DNA of 22,597 bases from a virus. The stretch's first letter is position 1, and the number at the start of each line of letters is the position of its first letter. The position numbers and the translations under genes were made by a program. The notes below the pieces were generated by a model that saw nothing but the letters and a program-made list of their open reading frames with translations, was not told the DNA's origin and made no database searches. The stretch is from IMG/VR virus record IMGVR_UViG_3300010296_000101, positions 1 through 22,597 of that record; one strand, written 5' to 3'. Positions 14,479 through 20,290 of this stretch are shown one piece after another.

Positions 14479-15141
14479 ATGAAGATCTTTCTCGACAGTA
14501 GTAATGTTGATGAAATTCGTGAAGCAGTAGATACTGGTCTCATTGATGGTGTAACCACCAACCCTACACTCATGCTTAGATCAGGCAGGAATCCTGCCGA
14601 TGTTCTTGCAGAAATCACAGACATGTTCTCATGGAATGCATCTGTTTCAGCAGAAGTATCTGGGGACACCTGGGAAGAGATGCTAGAAATGGCAGACGAG
14701 TATATTCAGATTGCTCCCAACATTACGATCAAAGTTCCATGCAACGTTCAAGGATTGAAAGCATGTAAGAACTTATCAGAAGATGATATTCCTACCAACG
14801 TAACGCTTGTGTTCTCTGTGGCACAGGCAATCCTTGCCGCTAAGGCAGGTGCTTCATTCGTCTCTCCTTTCGTGGGCAGATGTAATGACAACTCATTCTC
14901 AGGTGTTGAACTTGTTCGTGCCATCTCTGGTACATACAAGGCACACGGTGTGAAGACAGAGATTCTTTCAGCATCTCTTCGTGACGTACACCATGTGTCA
15001 CGTTGCTTCCTCTATGGATCCGACGTAGTGACTCTTCCTCCGAGTGTATTCTGGAAGATGTACGATCATGTTCTCACCAGAGAAGGTCTCGCACAGTTTG
15101 AGAAAGACTGGGCACAAGTGGAGAAAGCATATGAACTATGA
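14479..15141 (+). CDS. talC: transaldolase (TalC/fructose-6-phosphate aldolase type)
   Basis: 220 residues, the short TalC form. It transfers a dihydroxyacetone unit between sugar phosphates in the pentose phosphate pathway. K85 in NITIKVPC is the Schiff-base lysine at the family position; the barrel motifs FLDSSNVDEI and GVTTNPTL at the start and SPFVGRC are all present. In cyanophages TalC is an auxiliary gene thought to favour the pentose phosphate pathway over the Calvin cycle, supplying NADPH and ribose for dNTPs, which fits nearby nrdAB. It follows a strong terminator, so it has its own promoter or depends on readthrough. Its end overlaps the next gene by 11 bases. Confidence 0.95.
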   Translation: MKIFLDSSNVDEIREAVDTGLIDGVTTNPTLMLRSGRNPADVLAEITDMFSWNASVSAEVSGDTWEEMLEMADEYIQIAPNITIKVPCNVQGLKACKNLSEDDIPTNVTLVFSVAQAILAAKAGASFVSPFVGRCNDNSFSGVELVRAISGTYKAHGVKTEILSASLRDVHHVSRCFLYGSDVVTLPPSVFWKMYDHVLTREGLAQFEKDWAQVEKAYEL

Positions 15142-15295
15142 TAAGGTAAAACTAATCGCACATAACCTGAAACTCCTGGCACAGTCTCTCGAAGACGCCA
15201 TCAAGGAGAATCCAGATTCATACACAACTCCATACGAACCACGTACTAGACTTGGTTATCAGTTGGAGGATGACGACGACGGGTATGCCGATTAG
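15131..15295 (+). CDS. small acidic hypothetical protein (54 aa)
   Basis: 54 residues from the ATG at 15131, overlapping the end of talC by 11 bases. The N-terminal half is an amphipathic helix (VKLIAHNLKLLAQSLEDAI) and the end is acidic (LEDDDDGYAD). No motif known. The next gene starts inside its last codons. Confidence 0.6.
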   Translation: MNYDKVKLIAHNLKLLAQSLEDAIKENPDSYTTPYEPRTRLGYQLEDDDDGYAD

Positions 15296-15506
15296 ACCAC
15301 AGTGGAACATAGACCCAGAGTCCCCTATACCTATCCTGACACTCATCTCAGAGATGGAGGGGACCTGTGTCTATCTCGCTGCTCTGGTAGGGACCGAGCA
15401 CGAGGATTATAAGTATATACGTGCAGCGTGTGATCGTTGGTACAAAGTATACTTCAAAAAGAAGAAAGAGTATGAGACCTCAAAGCGCGAAAGCGAAGGG
15501 ACGTAG
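15285..15506 (+). CDS. small hypothetical protein (73 aa)
   Basis: 73 residues from the ATG at 15285, overlapping the previous gene by 11 bases. A hydrophobic helix (PILTLISEMEGTCVYLAALVG) is followed by a basic, aromatic helix (WYKVYFKKKKEYE). The last 35 bases overlap the nuclease-like gene. Function unknown. Confidence 0.6.
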   Translation: MPIRPQWNIDPESPIPILTLISEMEGTCVYLAALVGTEHEDYKYIRAACDRWYKVYFKKKKEYETSKRESEGT

Positions 15507-15819
15507 GTTCCAACAATGGGTTAGAGATATGCTCATCGAGCACAGAGGTATTCATCGTGAGGATATTGAATCACGATCCATGGGTGCTGGTGGTGAAGAT
15601 CTGATCATGGCAAGAGATGCTAGACAGAAGTTCCCATTCAGTATAGAGTGTAAGAACGTAGAGAAATTAAATGTCTACGATGCATACGATCAAGCGTGTG
15701 CTAATGCAGGAGACCACACTCCCATCCTCTTCATGAAGAAGAATGGAAAGAAACCTCTTGCTGTTGTTGATGCTGAATGGTTTATTAAACATGTTCACAA
15801 TCCCGATCGAGAAATTTAG
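15472..15819 (+). CDS. PD-(D/E)XK nuclease-like protein
   Basis: 115 residues from the ATG at 15472; the longer frame from 15421 lies inside the previous gene. The core reads SMGAGGEDLIMA (D43) followed by FPFSIECKN (E59-C-K61), the D...ExK metal site of the PD-(D/E)XK fold. The N-terminal helix (KGRRFQQWVRDML) fits the usual first helix. The size and GAGGED motif resemble Holliday-junction-resolvase-like or small endonuclease proteins of marine phages. Probable role: DNA repair, recombination or host DNA breakdown; the exact substrate is unknown. The following gene overlaps its end by 29 bases. Confidence 0.75.
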   Translation: MRPQSAKAKGRRFQQWVRDMLIEHRGIHREDIESRSMGAGGEDLIMARDARQKFPFSIECKNVEKLNVYDAYDQACANAGDHTPILFMKKNGKKPLAVVDAEWFIKHVHNPDREI

Positions 15820-16408
15820 CGTACCCAACTGGGACGTATGGCGTGACAGAATCCTCTCTCAGTGCGACGAGAATAGTCCTCAGGCGATCATTAGCAATGG
15901 TAGGGTGTCTCTCCATGAGATGGACACTGATTACCATGACCTAGTTGCTAACAAAGCAATGCCCAAATACTATTGGGATGTGATGGATGCTTGTGCTCCT
16001 ATCCTAGATCAGATGGCACATGAGACTGGACTCGATATGCAGAGAGTCGTGGCAATGTGGCACCAGACTACTGCCAATGGTAAGTTTCATGGTGTCCACA
16101 ACCATGGTCCAGTGGGTGTGACTGCTGTGCTGTATGTGCAGTACGATCCCTCAGTACACAAAGCAACAACCTTCATCGCTCCGTTTACAAACTTCATTAA
16201 CGGAGAGGTCATTGACTTCATTCCTGATGTGCAGGAAGGTGACATTGTATTCTTCCCTTCCTACCTGGCACACCTGCAAGAACCTAACTTCACAGACGTT
16301 CCTAGGACCATCATTTCCTTCAACGTGATGGGTAAGGAGATGATCCCACACAAGGTTGTGCCACGGGTCCAGCTGCAACAGCCCCCCTTGACACCCCACT
16401 TTCCCTGA
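15791..16408 (+). CDS. 2-oxoglutarate/Fe(II) oxygenase-like protein 1
   Basis: 205 residues from the ATG at 15791, in an overlap with the nuclease-like gene. A double-stranded beta-helix region shows GKFHGVHNHG (H103/H105 region), GDIVFFPSYLAH (H161) and PRTIISFN (R172), the layout of the phage 2OG-Fe(II) oxygenases with a distal His and a 2OG-binding Arg. The proximal site reads HNH rather than HxD, so metal binding needs confirmation. Such enzymes hydroxylate proteins or small molecules; the target here is unknown. The 3' end carries the -35 box of the next promoter. Confidence 0.7.
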   Translation: MFTIPIEKFSVPNWDVWRDRILSQCDENSPQAIISNGRVSLHEMDTDYHDLVANKAMPKYYWDVMDACAPILDQMAHETGLDMQRVVAMWHQTTANGKFHGVHNHGPVGVTAVLYVQYDPSVHKATTFIAPFTNFINGEVIDFIPDVQEGDIVFFPSYLAHLQEPNFTDVPRTIISFNVMGKEMIPHKVVPRVQLQQPPLTPHFP

Positions 16409-16416
16409 TATATATT
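16388..16416 (+). promoter_or_regulatory. sigma70-type promoter TTGACA-N17-TATATT
   Basis: A consensus -35 TTGACA (16388-16393) is 17 bases from TATATT (16411-16416, one mismatch to TATAAT). The -35 lies in the last codons of the oxygenase gene. A start near 16423 would give a 22-base leader for the gene at 16445 and could also drive the downstream oxygenase and tRNAs. Confidence 0.7.
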
Positions 16417-16444
16417 ATAAGAGTTCTGAAACATTGAGCGACCC

Positions 16445-16579
16445 ATGGAAGACTATCTGGAAGACTTCTCTTTGCTAGAAGTTTTGATCGATGAACTCCA
16501 TGAACACTTGGAGGACGGTGCCGAAGTACAGGCACACGCTGTTAATGAGAAGATTAAATCCATCTATGAACTATCGTGA
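16445..16579 (+). CDS. 44-residue acidic helical protein
   Basis: 44 residues, very acidic, one long helix (EDYLEDFSLLEVLIDELHEHLE...). First ORF after the sigma70-type promoter, and it overlaps the next gene by 14 bases, which suggests translational coupling. No function recognised. Confidence 0.55.
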   Translation: MEDYLEDFSLLEVLIDELHEHLEDGAEVQAHAVNEKIKSIYELS

Positions 16580-17084
16580 TCGTTATGTTACTGTTGATCT
16601 GAACGATGAAGAGTTCGATGAGATCAAATCTATCCTCCAACGCTATCAGAACTTTGAGCACACTGAGATCGAGAACGTCCGAGACTGCGAGGTATCCTTC
16701 GTAGAAGATCAGACTCTCTATGATCTTATTTTGTCATACGCATCAAGAGTAAACGAGGCAGCAAAGTGGTTCTTCGATATTGACTTCGTAGAACCACTGC
16801 AACTCACCAAGTATGAGAAAGGAAACAGCTATGATTGGCACCAAGATGAAAGTGAATGGTCCCGCAACAAGAGAAAAGGTGAAAAGGTTCGTAAGATTTC
16901 TTTCACTCTCCTGCTAAACGAGGACTTCCAAGGTGGTTACTTCCACCTTATCAATCAACCAATCGAAATGAAAACAGGTCAGATGATTTTCTTTCACTCA
17001 GATGATTACCATAGAGTCGCCCCAGTAGAGGACGGCACACGATATTCTCTCGTTGGATGGGTACAAGGTCCCGCCTGGCGTTGA
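16566..17084 (+). CDS. 2-oxoglutarate/Fe(II) oxygenase 2 (prolyl-hydroxylase/PKHD type)
   Basis: 172 residues from the ATG at 16566; an earlier in-frame start at 16491 would overlap the 44-residue ORF more. The Fe(II) triad is clear: H92-x-D94 (DWHQDES) and H149 (DDYHRVAP), with R159 as the likely 2OG ligand (DGTRYSLVGWVQG). The architecture matches the PKHD/PiuC-type hydroxylases common in cyanophages. It lies directly before two tRNA genes and probably shares their transcript. The substrate is unknown. Confidence 0.85.
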   Translation: MNYRDRYVTVDLNDEEFDEIKSILQRYQNFEHTEIENVRDCEVSFVEDQTLYDLILSYASRVNEAAKWFFDIDFVEPLQLTKYEKGNSYDWHQDESEWSRNKRKGEKVRKISFTLLLNEDFQGGYFHLINQPIEMKTGQMIFFHSDDYHRVAPVEDGTRYSLVGWVQGPAWR

Positions 17085-17091
17085 GTCTCCT

Positions 17092-17166
17092 GGTCCAGTA
17101 GCTCAGTTGGATAGCAGCAACTGCCTTCTAAGCAGTCGGTCGTAGGTTCGAGTCCTACCTGGATCG
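17092..17166 (+). tRNA. tRNA-Arg (anticodon TCT)
   Basis: Acceptor GGTCCAG pairs with CTGGATC; T arm GTAGG-TTCGAGT-CCTAC; anticodon stem ACTGC/GCAGT around CTTCTAA, anticodon TCT at 17127-17129 reading AGA. Discriminator G, no encoded CCA. The D stem GCTC faces CAGC, leaving a C-C mismatch, and the D arm appears one base longer than I expect for related tRNAs. The AGA tRNA may support phage codon use. Confidence 0.9.
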
Positions 17167-17169
17167 TTC

Positions 17170-17241
17170 GGGAGATTAACTCAGCGGTAGAGTGGTTGCC
17201 TTACAAGCAATAAGTCACTGGTTCGATCCCAGTATCTCCCA
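17170..17241 (+). tRNA. tRNA-Val (anticodon TAC)
   Basis: Acceptor GGGAGAT pairs with ATCTCCC; D stem ACTC/GAGT; anticodon stem GTTGC/GCAAT around CTTACAA with anticodon TAC; T arm ACTGG-TTCGATC-CCAGT; discriminator A, CCA not encoded. It starts 3 bases after tRNA-Arg ends, so the two are probably processed from one transcript. Confidence 0.93.
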
Positions 17242-17242
17242 C

Positions 17243-17258
17243 TCGGGCACCTGCCCGA
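17243..17258 (+). other. GC-rich hairpin after tRNA-Val
   Basis: TCGGGC pairs with GCCCGA around ACCT, one base after the tRNA-Val discriminator. With no T-tract it is more likely a processing or stability element than a terminator. Confidence 0.5.
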
Positions 17259-17282
17259 CCAACAGTAGAATAGGAGGCGATC

Positions 17283-17492
17283 ATGACGATCCAATCTAAG
17301 TTTGCAGACAGTCTGCAAATTCTTCGGGACACTGCCAACGGAAACATCCAGTTGGAAGTACAGTATCCATCTCTCTTCTCACAAGTCTGCCGCTTTTATG
17401 AAGATAAAGGAGTCAGGTTCTGGGGGGTAGATATCGAAGAAGATTATGCCTACCTTATTGATCACCTAGTCGCAGACAACGTTCTTGCATAA
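17283..17492 (+). CDS. small hypothetical protein (69 aa)
   Basis: 69 residues with a strong AGGAGG ribosome site at 17272-17277. Mixed alpha/beta, with no motif known to me (YEDKGVRFWGVDIEEDYAYLIDHLV). Its TAA stop overlaps the next ATG (TAATG), so it is probably translated together with the downstream oxygenase. Confidence 0.65.
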   Translation: MTIQSKFADSLQILRDTANGNIQLEVQYPSLFSQVCRFYEDKGVRFWGVDIEEDYAYLIDHLVADNVLA

Positions 17493-18112
17493 TGAAATTA
17501 AACCCAGAGCCAATATTCTACGACGGTCGAGTAGCATATCCCAGAACCGATTTTATCTATACAGAGAAGATTGACGAGGGCATTGTTGACGGCATTACTG
17601 ATTTTTATCATACTCAAACAATCTTTGAGAAATGGCCTGGGGAAACCATTGACGACAATGGTGGTGGGATGGTAGACCCTAGCATTAAAGATTCCATGGA
17701 CAATCCTGTCTTCATTGGAATCACTGATACTAGGGTCCGTGATTTCACTGGGGAAGTGAACCGTGTAATGAATAATTATGTGGATCACTTCCCTCTTTGT
17801 GCTAAGACAAACATTTGGAAGATGGAAGAGTTCTTCAATCTTCAATACTACAAACCTGGTGGTGGGTATCACATGTGGCATTGTGAACGCCAGTCAAGTA
17901 GTCGATCTAATACATATAGACATATGGTATGGATGACATACCTTAATGACGTTCCTGACGGCGGCACCGAGTGGTTCCACCAGGACCTTTACATCCCTGC
18001 CGAGAAAGGACTGACAGTAATCTGGCCAGCGGACTGGACCTACCATCATAGAGGTCGCAAATCAGACACATCAGATAAACTAATCGCAACAGGGTGGTAT
18101 CATTTCCTTTAA
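17492..18112 (+). CDS. 2-oxoglutarate/Fe(II) oxygenase-like protein 3
   Basis: 206 residues. The likely iron site is YHMWHCERQ (H130-C-E132, an HxE variant of HxD), with a distal His in DWTYHHRG (H185 or H186) and a basic residue further on. The region between (WMTYLNDVPDGGTEWFHQD) fits the 2OG-Fe(II) jelly-roll, where NDV.GGTEF-like motifs are common. It differs clearly from the other two oxygenase-like proteins nearby. The role may be protein or small-molecule hydroxylation, unknown. It is coupled to the preceding small ORF by TAATG. Confidence 0.75.
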   Translation: MKLNPEPIFYDGRVAYPRTDFIYTEKIDEGIVDGITDFYHTQTIFEKWPGETIDDNGGGMVDPSIKDSMDNPVFIGITDTRVRDFTGEVNRVMNNYVDHFPLCAKTNIWKMEEFFNLQYYKPGGGYHMWHCERQSSSRSNTYRHMVWMTYLNDVPDGGTEWFHQDLYIPAEKGLTVIWPADWTYHHRGRKSDTSDKLIATGWYHFL

Positions 18113-18124
18113 CCGTGCTATCCT

Positions 18125-18403
18125 ATGCCTAGGTTATCCCACCGATACATGAAACCCATCGTCCTCCTGACCCGCTTCCCTTACCGTTACGTGGAAGCAG
18201 GCATCCTTGACAACGGTACACCTGACTATCGCATCCAGAAAGCAGACGAATACACTGGAAAGTACAGGGACATGTACCTCTGCGACAACGCCATGCAGTT
18301 AGACACTGCCATGGATGACTTTGAGTACACCAAGTGGCTGGACCCAGAAGGAGTTCCATGCTATATTAAAGAGGAAGTTTCTTCACACGATACTGACCGA
18401 TGA
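18125..18403 (+). CDS. hypothetical protein (92 aa)
   Basis: 92 residues from ATG 18125; ATG 18149 is a second in-frame option, and neither has a clear ribosome site. The product is Tyr- and Asp-rich with no known motif (KPIVLLTRFPYRYVEAGIL, YTGKYRDMYLCDNAM). The stop overlaps the next ATG (ATGA). Confidence 0.6.
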   Translation: MPRLSHRYMKPIVLLTRFPYRYVEAGILDNGTPDYRIQKADEYTGKYRDMYLCDNAMQLDTAMDDFEYTKWLDPEGVPCYIKEEVSSHDTDR

Positions 18404-18684
18404 CCCGTAATGTAAAAGTCGAATTCGAGACCGCTGTTCATTCCATGCGGTCTGCTCTTAAAGCAGCACTCGATGACCCTGAGTTTAACCGTGGCACCTT
18501 GACTGAGGTGTGGCGAGCATACCTTGGTTGGTTGGCAATCTATGAAGCACTGCCTGCTCCCAAGTCAGAACCTCCTGCCTATGAGTATTTCAACTCCCCT
18601 TCTGAGGGACTTGACTTCACTTATGCAGCAGGACCAGTTGATCTGCCTGGTGCCCTAGGTCAGGATGTCATCACATTCAGTTGA
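18400..18684 (+). CDS. hypothetical protein (94 aa)
   Basis: 94 residues. An N-terminal amphipathic helix (about 8-50) has Trp residues (WRAYLGWLAIYEALPAP), and the C-terminal tail is Pro/Gly-rich. No motif recognised. The start overlaps the previous stop (ATGA), and the stop lies within the -35 box of the hli promoter. Confidence 0.6.
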   Translation: MTRNVKVEFETAVHSMRSALKAALDDPEFNRGTLTEVWRAYLGWLAIYEALPAPKSEPPAYEYFNSPSEGLDFTYAAGPVDLPGALGQDVITFS

Positions 18685-18709
18685 CAAACCTTAACATTTA
18701 CTATATAGT
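18681..18709 (+). promoter_or_regulatory. sigma70-type promoter TTGACA-N17-TATAGT for hli
   Basis: TTGACA (18681-18686) is 17 bases from TATAGT (18704-18709, one mismatch). The -35 overlaps the previous stop codon. A start near 18716 gives a leader of about 20 bases before the hli ATG at 18737. Confidence 0.75.
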
Positions 18710-18736
18710 TAGTAAGTGTTGCATTTCTTAACAATC

Positions 18737-18955
18737 ATGACAGTCACAACAAACGAGCACGGTCAAAACAACATGTTTGCAGTCGAACCTGCCATGTACA
18801 TGACCGACGAAGACCGTGCCCGCTACGGTTTTGAATCTCATGCCGAACGTGCTGAGAAACTAAACGGTCGTACTGCTATGCTTGGTTTCGTTGCTGCCGT
18901 GGTGTCTTATGCCACCACTGGTAGTCTATTCTTCTTCGGAGCATTCGGATTCTAA
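18737..18955 (+). CDS. hli: high-light-inducible protein (Hli)
   Basis: 72 residues. A single chlorophyll-binding helix carries the family signature AEKLNGRTAMLGF followed by VAAVVSYATTGSLFFFG. Hli proteins bind chlorophyll and carotenoid in the thylakoid membrane and protect photosystem II from excess light. The N-terminal 40 residues (MTVTTNEHGQ..., MTDEDRARYGFESHA) are soluble. An in-frame non-ATG start at 18716 is unlikely because it coincides with the predicted transcript start. The stop overlaps the next gene (TAATG). Confidence 0.93.
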   Translation: MTVTTNEHGQNNMFAVEPAMYMTDEDRARYGFESHAERAEKLNGRTAMLGFVAAVVSYATTGSLFFFGAFGF

Positions 18956-19200
18956 TGAGCCAAACACTTACACAGGAAAGTCTTGCCAACACCCTAGCCG
19001 ATCTCGGTTGGGATGTTCGTCACGATGACATCCGCATTGATATTGGTGGCACCTCGGTTTATGAAATCGATGGTGATGGCACCAAGTGGGCACCCTTGAA
19101 AGGTACACGTAAGTACAACAAGGATGCCTTCATCGTCATTAAAAATGTAAGTCGTACACCTTTTGAACCATCTAAAATCAATGACACACCTAGTACCTGA
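18955..19200 (+). CDS. hypothetical protein between hli and peroxiredoxin
   Basis: 81 residues. A helical start (ESLANTLADLGWDVRHDD) is followed by beta-like segments (IRIDIGGTSVYEIDGDG, DAFIVIKNV). No motif known. It is coupled to hli by TAATG and overlaps the peroxiredoxin gene by 20 bases. Confidence 0.65.
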   Translation: MSQTLTQESLANTLADLGWDVRHDDIRIDIGGTSVYEIDGDGTKWAPLKGTRKYNKDAFIVIKNVSRTPFEPSKINDTPST

Positions 19201-19678
19201 TGTAACTTTCAAGTATCGCAATGGCGGTGCTTGGGTTGATGTACCCTACGACAAATTGTTTGCTGGCAAGCGTGTCGTAGTCTTCTCACTTCCTGGTGCT
19301 TTTACTCCGACATGTAGCAGCAAGCAACTTCCTGGATACGAAGAACTGTACCCTCAGTTCGTTAAGTATGTGGATGATGTCTTCTGCCTCTCTGTGAACG
19401 ATGCTTTTGTAATGGATGCTTGGTTCAGAGATCAAGAGATCAAGAATGTAAAGTACATTCCTGATGGTAGTGGTGAGTTCACCTATGCCATGGGCATGTC
19501 AGTCAACAAAGCAAACCTTGGATTCGGTTTCCGTTCCTGGCGTTATGCTATGGTTGTAAACGATGGAGTAATTGAGCAGATGTTTGAGGAACCTGGCCGA
19601 GTGGGTAACTGCCCTGCCGATCCTTATGAAATCAGCACCCCCGAAAACGTACTAAAATGGTTGGAGGAAAACCAATGA
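19181..19678 (+). CDS. peroxiredoxin (Prx5/type II-like)
   Basis: 165 residues from the ATG at 19181. It reduces hydrogen and organic peroxides. The peroxidatic motif PxxxTxxC is perfect (P38, T42, C45 in LPGAFTPTCSSKQ); other Cys residues at about C69 and C143 could act in resolution. FRSWRYAMVV and the GNCPADPYEISTP end are typical of the Prx5/type II branch. Its place between two hli genes, before psbA, points to protecting photosystem II from oxidative damage during infection. A longer reading from 19163 is possible but less likely. Confidence 0.88.
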   Translation: MTHLVPDVTFKYRNGGAWVDVPYDKLFAGKRVVVFSLPGAFTPTCSSKQLPGYEELYPQFVKYVDDVFCLSVNDAFVMDAWFRDQEIKNVKYIPDGSGEFTYAMGMSVNKANLGFGFRSWRYAMVVNDGVIEQMFEEPGRVGNCPADPYEISTPENVLKWLEENQ

Positions 19679-19782
19679 ACGAAAACGCAGAACGTATTAA
19701 TGGTTGGGCAGCAATGCTCGGCATCATTGCAGCAATGGGATCCTATGCTGTTACAGGACAACTCATTCCTGGCATCTGGTGA
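19675..19782 (+). CDS. hli: mini high-light-inducible protein (Hli-like, 35 aa)
   Basis: 35 residues: NENAERINGWAAMLGIIAAMGSYAVTG and a short tail. This is the Hli helix almost alone. The arginine of the ExxNGR chlorophyll-site motif is replaced by Trp (ERINGWAAMLG), as in some other short phage Hli proteins I recall. The ATG overlaps the peroxiredoxin stop (ATGA). It probably forms a dimer in the thylakoid membrane. Confidence 0.85.
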   Translation: MNENAERINGWAAMLGIIAAMGSYAVTGQLIPGIW

Positions 19783-19794
19783 TCTAAATATCTG

Positions 19795-19803
19795 TGCTAT
19801 AAT
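19795..19803 (+). promoter_or_regulatory. extended -10 promoter candidate (TGCTATAAT)
   Basis: A perfect TATAAT with the extended TG element. No -35 hexamer fits upstream. A start at about 19810 would coincide with ATG 19812, giving an almost leaderless message for the small ORF. Confidence 0.4.
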
Positions 19804-19811
19804 GCATGGGT

Positions 19812-19976
19812 ATGGAAAGGTACGCACTAGAATTTAACCTCGATGGAAAGTGGATCCGACTAGTCCACTACACCAACCTCAGCAAACACAAGGCAGAGTT
19901 CTACATGCATCTCTGCCATGCAATGTGCGAAACCCATGCTACAATGAAACGAGAACTACGTTGTGTATCACTATGA
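19812..19976 (+). CDS. small hypothetical protein, possibly leaderless (54 aa)
   Basis: 54 residues from ATG 19812; ATG 19806 in the same frame adds two residues. The product is basic and Cys/His-rich (YMHLCHAMCETHATMKRELRC), which could bind a metal, though no standard zinc pattern is formed. A TATAAT box ends 9 bases before the ATG. The stop overlaps the next ATG (ATGA), and a terminator-like hairpin begins 25 bases after it. Confidence 0.5.
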   Translation: MERYALEFNLDGKWIRLVHYTNLSKHKAEFYMHLCHAMCETHATMKRELRCVSL

Positions 19977-20266
19977 ATGAAGATTGGAGATACAACCCTG
20001 AGCGCCTGGATGACAGGCGCTTTTGTTTGGCTGCTCTTATTTTGAAGGGAGTACAGGTAGACAGGACTGTCTATGCATTCTGTCACGACTTCACTTCGAG
20101 TGGTGCTTGCGAGGGTATGCTTAAAAAGTATGAAGGCAGTCATGCTGATCCTCGTGCCTTCACGGATGTCCATGAGGCATACCTGTCCTACTGCCATGAG
20201 ACAGGACAGACTAGACCAGAAGATGATCTGGTCTATCCCGACCAAGAAGGGGTTGACACCGAGTGA
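19973..20266 (+). CDS. hypothetical protein upstream of psbA (97 aa)
   Basis: 97 residues from the ATG at 19973 (ATGA overlap). It begins MNEDWRYNPERLDDRRFCLA and is helical and acidic, with several Cys residues (FCHDF, GACEGM, YCHETG). No motif known. A terminator-like hairpin covers codons about 10-19, so full expression may depend on antitermination. Its last codons contain the -35 box of the psbA promoter. Confidence 0.55.
   Translation: MNEDWRYNPERLDDRRFCLAALILKGVQVDRTVYAFCHDFTSSGACEGMLKKYEGSHADPRAFTDVHEAYLSYCHETGQTRPEDDLVYPDQEGVDTE
20001..20028 (+). terminator. terminator-like hairpin inside a coding region
   Basis: An 8-bp stem AGCGCCTG / CAGGCGCT with a GATGA loop is followed by TTTGTTT. 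The shape is that of a Rho-independent terminator or attenuator. It lies 25 bases after the small ORF stop and within the first 20 codons of the following ORF. Confidence 0.6.
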
Positions 20267-20286
20267 GGTTTCCCGTATTATAAATA
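20253..20286 (+). promoter_or_regulatory. overlapping sigma70-type and T4-late promoters for psbA
   Basis: TTGACA (20253-20258), 17 bases, then TATTAT (20276-20281) gives a near-consensus sigma70 promoter. A perfect TATAAATA (20279-20286) overlaps its -10 box. Predicted starts for the two fall within a few bases of 20288-20292, right before the first leader hairpin. This would allow psbA transcription by host-type polymerase early and by modified polymerase late. Confidence 0.75.
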
Positions 20287-20290
20287 CATG

